A stretch of DNA of 42,092 nucleotides from an uncultured Nitrosomonadales bacterium. GTDB taxonomy: Bacteria > Pseudomonadota > Gammaproteobacteria > Burkholderiales > Gallionellaceae. Positions 36,866 to 42,092 of this stretch are shown here, in pieces. Location of the stretch: assembly GCA_903885165.1 (NCBI GenBank), contig CAISHO010000137.1, positions 1-42,092 on the forward strand, read 5' to 3'. The notes beneath the pieces were generated by a model. That model made no database searches and was not told the origin of the DNA. It was given only the letters and a program-made list of their open reading frames with translations. Every line of letters begins with the position of its first letter. Within the stretch, counting starts at the first letter, position 1. The position numbers and the translations under genes were made by a program.

Positions 36866-37948
36866 ATGCAAACACTGACAGTAGGGTTAGGCGATCGCAG
36901 TTATCCGATACACATAGGCACAGGCTTACTCGCCCATGCTGAATTATTGAAATCTCATCTGCCCAAAGGGCGTGTGGCGATAGTGACCAACACCACGGTC
37001 GCTCCCTTGTATCTCGAAAAGCTGCGGGAAACCTTGGGGCAGCTCGGCGTGAGCAGCGTGACCGTTATTTTGAATGATGGCGAGGTCTACAAGACATCCG
37101 AGACGCTCAATCTGATCTACGATGCCCTGCTGACGCATCGCTGTGAACGCAGCACGCCGCTCATCGCCCTGGGAGGCGGCGTCATCGGCGATATGACGGG
37201 TTTTGCCGCAGCGTGTTATTTGCGCGGCGTGCCGTTTATCCAGATTCCCACGACCTTGCTCTCCCAAGTGGACTCTTCGGTGGGCGGTAAGACCGGCATC
37301 AATCATCCGCTGGGTAAAAACATGATAGGCGCGTTCTATCAGCCGCAACTGGTGCTGGCAGATATCTCCACATTGAACACCTTGCCGGACAAGGAACTCT
37401 CTGCCGGATTGGCCGAGGTTATCAAATACGGTCTGATACGCGATCTGCCCTTCCTCGAGTGGCTGGAGCAGAATATGGACAAGTTGCTGGCGCGCGATCT
37501 TGAAGCCTTGCAATACGCGGTGTTTCGCAGTTGCGAGAATAAGGCGGAAGTGGTGGCGGCCGACGAGCGCGAGGGCGGTGAGCGCGCCTTGTTGAATCTG
37601 GGTCACACCTTCGGTCATGCGATCGAGTCGGGCATGGGTTACGGCAACTGGTTGCATGGCGAGGCGGTGGCTGCCGGCACCATCATGGCGGCGGATTTGT
37701 CGCAGCGTCTGGGTTGGATCAGCGAAGCGGATGTGGCGCGGGTACGCGCCTTGTTTTTGCGCGCCAATCTGCCGGTGATCTCGCCTGATCTGGGCGTGGA
37801 AAAATATCTGGAATTCATGGGACATGACAAGAAAGTTGAAGGCGGCAAGCTGCGTTTTGTCTTGCTCAAACAGATCGGTCATGCCGTCATTGAAGGTAAT
37901 GTGCCGCCGGTACTGTTGCAGCAAACATTAGAGGCTTGTGTCGCGTGA
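36866..37948 (+). CDS. aroB: 3-dehydroquinate synthase
   Basis: AroB converts DAHP to 3-dehydroquinate using NAD and a divalent metal. The 360-residue product contains [15 protein letters not shown] (NAD site), [20 protein letters not shown] and the metal ligands in [10 protein letters not shown] (Glu), [12 protein letters not shown] (His) and [10 protein letters not shown] (His). It overlaps the possible upstream start of dgt, so expression of the two may be coupled. Confidence 0.96.
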   Translation: MQTLTVGLGDRSYPIHIGTGLLAHAELLKSHLPKGRVAIVTNTTVAPLYLEKLRETLGQLGVSSVTVILNDGEVYKTSETLNLIYDALLTHRCERSTPLIALGGGVIGDMTGFAAACYLRGVPFIQIPTTLLSQVDSSVGGKTGINHPLGKNMIGAFYQPQLVLADISTLNTLPDKELSAGLAEVIKYGLIRDLPFLEWLEQNMDKLLARDLEALQYAVFRSCENKAEVVAADEREGGERALLNLGHTFGHAIESGMGYGNWLHGEAVAAGTIMAADLSQRLGWISEADVARVRALFLRANLPVISPDLGVEKYLEFMGHDKKVEGGKLRFVLLKQIGHAVIEGNVPPVLLQQTLEACVA

Positions 37949-37962
37949 CTAGCGTGCACGAT

Positions 37963-39168
37963 ATGCCCGCGTCCTTCTCTCCTACCTCTCTCCCGTGCCC
38001 GGGCGAGAGTGATTTGGTTTCGTTGCGCGAGTCATCGGTTCACCTTGCCAGTTACGCGGTTTCCGATGCCAACTCGCGCGGCAGAGTTTTTCCTGAAGCC
38101 GCTCCGCAGGGGCGCAGCGAATTCCAGCGCGATCGCGATCGCATTATTCACTCCGGCGCGTTTCGCCGCCTCGAATATAAGACGCAAGTATTCGTCAATC
38201 ACGAAGGCGATCTTTTTCGCACGCGACTGACGCACAGCATCGAAGTGGCGCAAATCGCCCGTTCGATTGCGCGTCGATTGAATTTAAATGAAGACTTGGC
38301 CGAGGCGATTTCGTTAGCGCACGATCTGGGGCATACGCCGTTTGGTCATGCCGGACAGGATGCGCTCAACGAGTGCATGAAAGCCTATGGCGGCTTCGAA
38401 CACAATCTGCAGTCTGTTCGTGTGGTGGATCTGCTCGAAGAGCGTTATGCCACCTTTGACGGTTTGAATCTGTGTTTTGAGACTCGCGAAGGGATGCTCA
38501 AACATTGCCGTCGCGAACAGGCAGCGCAACTGGGTGAACTGGGCGAGCGTTTCATCAAAAATCAGCGTCCTTCGCTGGAGGGGCAAATCGCCAATCTGGC
38601 CGATGAGATTGCCTACAACAATCACGATGTGGATGATGGTCTGCGTTCCGGGCTGATCACGCTGGAACAACTGGAAACGGTGCCGCTGGTGGCTGAACAT
38701 CTGCAGGAAGTGAGAGCCGCATATCCGGATCTGGCCGGGCGGCGTGTGGTGCATGAGATGGTGCGTCGCATGATCAATACGCTGGTCACAGACTTGATCG
38801 CGCAGAGCGCAGCCAATATCGCTGCGCAGAATTTACAGACGCTGGACGACGTGAGGAATGCACCGGCCTTGATCGCTTTCAGCCCCGAGTTAAACGCCAA
38901 ACAGCGTGTGCTGAAGAAATTTCTGATGACGCATCTATACCGGCACTACCGCGTGATGCGGATGAGTGCTAAGGCGCAGCGTATCATCCGCGATCTGTTC
39001 GATGTGTTTATGACAGATAGTCGTTTGCTGCCGACCCAGTTTCAATCGGCGGAAACACAAACGGATATCGAACGCGCACGCGTGGTCGCTGATTACATTG
39101 CAGGTATGACCGACCGCTACGCAATCCGGGAACATAAACGCATCTTCGCGGTGGAAGATACGGTTTAA
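37963..39168 (+). CDS. dgt: Deoxyguanosinetriphosphate triphosphohydrolase-like protein
   Basis: This HD-domain dNTPase cleaves dNTPs to nucleoside and triphosphate. The 401-residue product has the metal residues in [15 protein letters not shown] (His91), [15 protein letters not shown] (His120-Asp121) and [20 protein letters not shown] (Asp). [19 protein letters not shown] is the typical start of the domain. The first 25 or so residues ([16 protein letters not shown] and on) are not family-like and are encoded in part by a ctctcccg/cgagag palindrome at 37988-38009. The start is therefore uncertain: the ATG at 37963, TTG codons at 38014 or 38023, or a TTG at 37936. It follows aroB and ends before repeat copy 2. 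Confidence 0.9.
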   Translation: MPASFSPTSLPCPGESDLVSLRESSVHLASYAVSDANSRGRVFPEAAPQGRSEFQRDRDRIIHSGAFRRLEYKTQVFVNHEGDLFRTRLTHSIEVAQIARSIARRLNLNEDLAEAISLAHDLGHTPFGHAGQDALNECMKAYGGFEHNLQSVRVVDLLEERYATFDGLNLCFETREGMLKHCRREQAAQLGELGERFIKNQRPSLEGQIANLADEIAYNNHDVDDGLRSGLITLEQLETVPLVAEHLQEVRAAYPDLAGRRVVHEMVRRMINTLVTDLIAQSAANIAAQNLQTLDDVRNAPALIAFSPELNAKQRVLKKFLMTHLYRHYRVMRMSAKAQRIIRDLFDVFMTDSRLLPTQFQSAETQTDIERARVVADYIAGMTDRYAIREHKRIFAVEDTV

Positions 39169-39219
39169 AAATTGTTAACATGAAGTGAATGGCTTTCAGC
39201 GCCACTTCCCCCTGTGCGG

Positions 39220-39545
39220 TAAATCAACTTCGCCGGGGGCAGCCCGGCTGCTGGTCACCTTCTTTTGCGTCGCCAAAAGAAGGTGACCTAAGAAAAGGCG
39301 ACCCCGGTTTGCCGCACCGCCTGTCTTTTGCAAGGCAGGCGCTGTACCCTTGATAGTCCACAAACAGCGGGGCTGCGGAACTCGTACGATCCGCTACGCG
39401 GCCACGTACTCAAACAGTCGTGGCTCAGCCAGTTTTCGCGTTATTTGTTTCGCCGAAACTGTTGCCATGCTACGCATAGCAACACGTTTTCACCCAACTG
39501 CACCGCTGTTTGCGCACTCTCTTCGGCGGCGCACAGGGGCGAACA
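39220..39545. repeat. Dispersed intergenic repeat, copy 2
   Basis: This lies in the 476-base gap between the convergent dgt and ubiA genes. It repeats the landmarks of copy 1 in the same order and orientation: cgggggcagcccggctgct, a perfect 15-base-pair hairpin (39253-39267 with 39274-39288, loop cgtcgc), ggcgaccccggtttgccgc, caaacagcggggctgcgg (39361-39378), actcaaacag, ccgctgtttg (39503-39512) and cttcggcggcgcac. It has an extra internal segment with its own hairpin (gttgccatgc/gcatagcaac near 39460-39485). Open frames inside are not credible genes. Confidence 0.75.
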
Positions 39546-39581
39546 GGTGGAGCTGATGGTGTTCAAAGATTGACTTTTAGG

Positions 39582-39630
39582 TCGGTCATTGCGACCGCGA
39601 ACAAAGTGTGGCGGGCAGCAATCTGTCTGT
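39582..39630. repeat. Short REP-like palindrome
   Basis: The stretch from ggtcattgcgaccgcg to gcgggcagcaatctgtc forms an inverted repeat with attgc/gcaat arms. It resembles the widespread gtcattgcgagcg...gcaatc family of bacterial repeats. It stands just before the 3' end of ubiA and, with copy 2, fills the rest of this gap. Confidence 0.55.
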
Positions 39631-39644
39631 TTTTAACTATTTGA

Positions 39645-40505
39645 TCATATTAAATAATCTGTAATTATTCCGGCGAATATCGCCGCGCCTATCCAGTTGT
39701 TGTGCAGGAATGCACGAAAACATTCCTCGCGCTCTCGTCCCTTTATCAGTTGGTAGTGATGCAGCGAAATGCTAACTGCTACCAGCAATCCGATAAAGTA
39801 GGCGGCGCCCATGCCCATCATTAAACCTGCGACGGCCAGCAGCGCCAAAGTCAGCGCATAGCAGGCCATCACCGCAGCTACATCGTATTTCCCGAAGAAC
39901 AGCGCGGACGAGTGGATGCCTAGATGGATGTCATCGTTTCTGTCCACCATCGCGTATTCCGTATCATAGGCGATTGCCCAGAACACATTCGCCAACAGCA
40001 GCAGCCAGGCGACGGGCGGTACATGATCCAGCTGCGCGGCGAAGGCCATCGGGATGCCGAAGCCAAAGGCGATACCCAAATAGGCTTGCGGAATGACGAA
40101 AAAGCGTTTGGTGAACGGGTAGCTACCGGCCAGAAATACGGCGGGGATCGACAGTAACAGGGTGAGCCGGTTGAGCGGGAGGATGAGCAAAAAGGAGATG
40201 ACCGCCAGTATCGCCGCCAGCCAGACGGCTTCACGCGAGCCGATGCGACCGCTGGTGATCGGACGGTGTTGGGTGCGTTCCACATGCTTGTCGATATGGC
40301 GATCGGCAAAGTCGTTGATCACGCAACCGGAGGAGCGCATCAGCAACGTGCCTAGTGTAAAGATCAGGACGATGTGCCCGGCCGGATGACCATTTCCTGC
40401 GATCCAGACGCCCCAAAGTGTCGGCCACAGCAACAGCAAGATGCCGATGGGGCGGTTAAGGCGGGTGAGCTGGTAATAAAGATGCAGGCGTTCGGTGAGT
40501 TTCAT
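39645..40505 (-). CDS. ubiA: 4-hydroxybenzoate polyprenyltransferase
   Basis: UbiA attaches the polyprenyl tail to 4-hydroxybenzoate in ubiquinone synthesis at the inner membrane. The 286-residue product has about eight or nine membrane helices and the two Asp-rich motifs: [19 protein letters not shown] (first) and [20 protein letters not shown] (second). [20 protein letters not shown] is the usual start. It is divergent from hemA, and no ubiC is adjacent. Confidence 0.95.
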   Translation of the reverse strand: MKLTERLHLYYQLTRLNRPIGILLLLWPTLWGVWIAGNGHPAGHIVLIFTLGTLLMRSSGCVINDFADRHIDKHVERTQHRPITSGRIGSREAVWLAAILAVISFLLILPLNRLTLLLSIPAVFLAGSYPFTKRFFVIPQAYLGIAFGFGIPMAFAAQLDHVPPVAWLLLLANVFWAIAYDTEYAMVDRNDDIHLGIHSSALFFGKYDVAAVMACYALTLALLAVAGLMMGMGAAYFIGLLVAVSISLHHYQLIKGREREECFRAFLHNNWIGAAIFAGIITDYLI

Positions 40506-40601
40506 GCCCGGATTTTAACCCGAGCGGCACTTTTTGCGTCATTACTACGCGATTTTTGGCCGAAGAAAACGCGCCGGATAGCGTAAGCGCGCCGTTACGA
40601 C

Positions 40602-40607
40602 TATAAT
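40602..40607 (+). promoter_or_regulatory. Candidate -10 box for hemA
   Basis: A perfect tataat stands 40 bases before the hemA ATG in the 141-base gap shared with ubiA. No good -35 box is seen 16-18 bases upstream, so the call is tentative. Confidence 0.35.
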
Positions 40608-40646
40608 TCGCCTCCATTTAGCTTAAGTCTATCGCCCAATACCAAG

Positions 40647-41900
40647 ATGCAGCTGTTCGCCTTTGGCCTAAATCATCAAACTGCGCCGCTTGCCGTGCGC
40701 GAGCAGGTCGCGTTCAATGTGGACGGGATAGAGAACGCCCTGCGTGATTTGGTGGAAAACGGGGCGGCGAAAGAAGCGACCATCCTGTCCACCTGCAACC
40801 GCATGGAACTGTATTGCAACGCGGCCAAACCTGAGCACGCGATCGACTGGCTGGCGCAGTATCATCAACTGCCACGCAAAGATCTTGAACCCTATTTGTA
40901 TTCATTGCCGCGCGAGCAGGCGGTGAAGCATTCATTCCGCGTCGCCAGTGGACTCGATTCTATGGTGCTGGGCGAGCCCCAGATTTTGGGTCAGATGAAA
41001 CAGGCGGTGCGTCAGGCTGAACAAGCCGGCACGATGGGTATATTGCTGCATAAGCTGTTCCAGAATACCTTTTCCGTCGCGAAGCAGGTGCGCACCGAAA
41101 CTGAAATTGGCGCCAATCTGGTCTCGATGGCCGCTGCAGCGGTTCGTCTGGCCGAACGCATTTTCCCCAGCATCAGTGAACAGAACGTGTTGTTCATCGG
41201 CGCGGGTGAGATGATAGAACTCAATGCAGTGTATTTTGCTGCGCGCAACCCGAAACGCATCACCGTTGCCAATCGCACGCTGGAACGCGCAGAGACGCTG
41301 GCGCGTAAGTTCAACGGTCACGCCATCACGCTGTCCGATCTGCCCGAACAATTGGCGCTGAACGATATCATCGTCACCAGCACCGCCAGCCAGTTGCCGA
41401 TACTGGGCAAGGGTATGGTTGAACGCGCATTGAAGGCGCGTCGTCATAAGCCGTTGTTCATCGTCGATTTGGCCGTGCCGCGCGATGTTGAAAAAGAAGT
41501 ATCTGATTTGAATGATGTTTTTCTCTACACGGTTGATGATATCGCCGAGGTGGTAAAAGACGGCCTGGAGGCACGCCAGAGTGCAGTCAAGGAAGCTGAA
41601 GTCATTATTGATTCCGGCGTGTCCGACTTTTTGCACTGGATGGAGTCGCGCGGTGTGGTGCCCACCATTCGTGCCTTGCGCGATCACGCCGAACGCGACC
41701 GCTGTCACGAGCTAGACAAAGCACAGCGATTGCTGGCTCGCGGCGAGAGTCCGGAAAAGGTCATTGAAATGATGAGCCGGGCGCTGACTAATAAATTCCT
41801 GCATGCCCCGACCCACGCGCTGAATCAGGCGCACGGTAAGGACCGGGACAACTTCCTTGAGGTAGTCCATCGCCTGCACCATCTGCACACCGAAGAATAA
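40647..41900 (+). CDS. hemA: Glutamyl-tRNA reductase
   Basis: HemA reduces glutamyl-tRNA to glutamate-1-semialdehyde, the committed step of C5 haem synthesis that feeds HemL. The 417-residue product has [21 protein letters not shown] at the start, the catalytic Cys50 in [28 protein letters not shown], the NADPH-binding [18 protein letters not shown] and [12 protein letters not shown]-terminal dimerisation helix follows. It is 12 bases before prfA, the conserved hemA-prfA order. Confidence 0.96.
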   Translation: MQLFAFGLNHQTAPLAVREQVAFNVDGIENALRDLVENGAAKEATILSTCNRMELYCNAAKPEHAIDWLAQYHQLPRKDLEPYLYSLPREQAVKHSFRVASGLDSMVLGEPQILGQMKQAVRQAEQAGTMGILLHKLFQNTFSVAKQVRTETEIGANLVSMAAAAVRLAERIFPSISEQNVLFIGAGEMIELNAVYFAARNPKRITVANRTLERAETLARKFNGHAITLSDLPEQLALNDIIVTSTASQLPILGKGMVERALKARRHKPLFIVDLAVPRDVEKEVSDLNDVFLYTVDDIAEVVKDGLEARQSAVKEAEVIIDSGVSDFLHWMESRGVVPTIRALRDHAERDRCHELDKAQRLLARGESPEKVIEMMSRALTNKFLHAPTHALNQAHGKDRDNFLEVVHRLHHLHTEE

Positions 41901-41912
41901 GCTGGTAGCCGA

Positions 41913-42092
41913 ATGAAACCCAATATTGCGATTAAGCTCGGTCAATTGAGCGAGCGTCTGCTCGAAGTCAATCAACTGTTGAGCACCGAAGAAGCCACTA
42001 AAAACATGGATACGTATCGCAAGTTAAATCGCGAACGTGCCGAACTCGAACCGGTCGTGGAGCTGTATCACGCCTATCAGGGCTGTGAAAGC
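41913..42092 (+). CDS. prfA: Peptide chain release factor 1, 5' part
   Basis: RF1 ends translation at UAA and UAG. The 60 codons present (MKPNIAIKLGQLSERLLEVN and on, to YHAYQGCES) match the N-terminal coiled-coil domain of RF1. The window ends before the PxT and GGQ motifs. The gene follows hemA by 12 bases. Confidence 0.88.
   Translation, partial: MKPNIAIKLGQLSERLLEVNQLLSTEEATKNMDTYRKLNRERAELEPVVELYHAYQGCES

Noticed and set aside
36944-37924. Open frame of 326 codons on the minus strand inside aroB
   Set aside because: The plus-strand frame has every AroB motif; the antisense product has no recognisable domain and is a codon-bias shadow.
39328-39573. Two overlapping short open frames in repeat copy 2
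   Set aside because: They lie within the structured repeat; such frames are often annotated as hypothetical proteins but have no coding support.

Overview
The window is chromosomal DNA of a betaproteobacterium, most likely of the Gallionellaceae/Nitrosomonadales type. This rests on gene content and order (mrcA divergent from pilMNOPQ-aroKB-dgt, the pilGHIJ-chpA chemosensory operon, yqgE-ruvX-pyrB-pyrC', thiD-thiE-hemL-ysxC-hemB, hemA-prfA) and on protein style. The genus is inference. Coding density is high and almost everything is core metabolism or type IV pilus biology. No phage, insertion sequence, CRISPR, tRNA or rRNA was seen.

Layout. 1-2.4 kb: argA and rsmE on the minus strand, separated by an AT-rich insert bounded by inverted repeats. 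2.5-6.8 kb: a thioredoxin-like protein, an inositol-monophosphatase-family protein and the trkA-trkH potassium uptake pair. 6.9-15.6 kb: the Pil-Chp chemosensory operon (pilG, pilH, pilI, pilJ and a 1770-residue ChpA), which controls twitching motility. 15.7-19.0 kb: a three-gene module of a Roadblock/LC7 protein, an ABC-type ATPase fused to a dual-specificity phosphatase, and a ferredoxin/truncated-haemoglobin/zinc-ribbon protein. 19.1-22.5 kb: yqgE, ruvX, pyrB and a metal-site-less pyrC'. 22.6-27.9 kb: an unknown protein, thiamine genes thiD and thiE, then hemL, ysxC, a candidate minus-strand small RNA, and hemB. 28.2-31.1 kb: a nucleotidyltransferase-like protein and mrcA (PBP1a), both minus strand. 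31.3-39.2 kb: pilMNOPQ, aroK, aroB, dgt. 39.6 kb to the end: ubiA (minus), hemA, and the first 60 codons of prfA.

How the genes fit together. Two of the standard type IV pilus loci lie in this window: the alignment complex with secretin (PilMNOPQ), and the chemosensory array that sets pilus extension and retraction. The three-gene module directly behind chpA is the most interesting protein-coding part. It joins a possible redox/oxygen-binding protein to an NTPase-phosphatase and a Roadblock scaffold, which suggests, without proving, an energy- or oxygen-sensing branch feeding twitching motility.

The most interesting non-coding item is a compact RNA candidate between ysxC and hemB. It has a promoter, four consecutive stem-loops, an anti-Shine-Dalgarno-like loop and a Rho-independent terminator, all on the minus strand. 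The window also carries several small palindromic repeat families. One pair lies in two convergent intergenic gaps and shows base-pair covariation. Another has been absorbed in frame into the start of ruvX.
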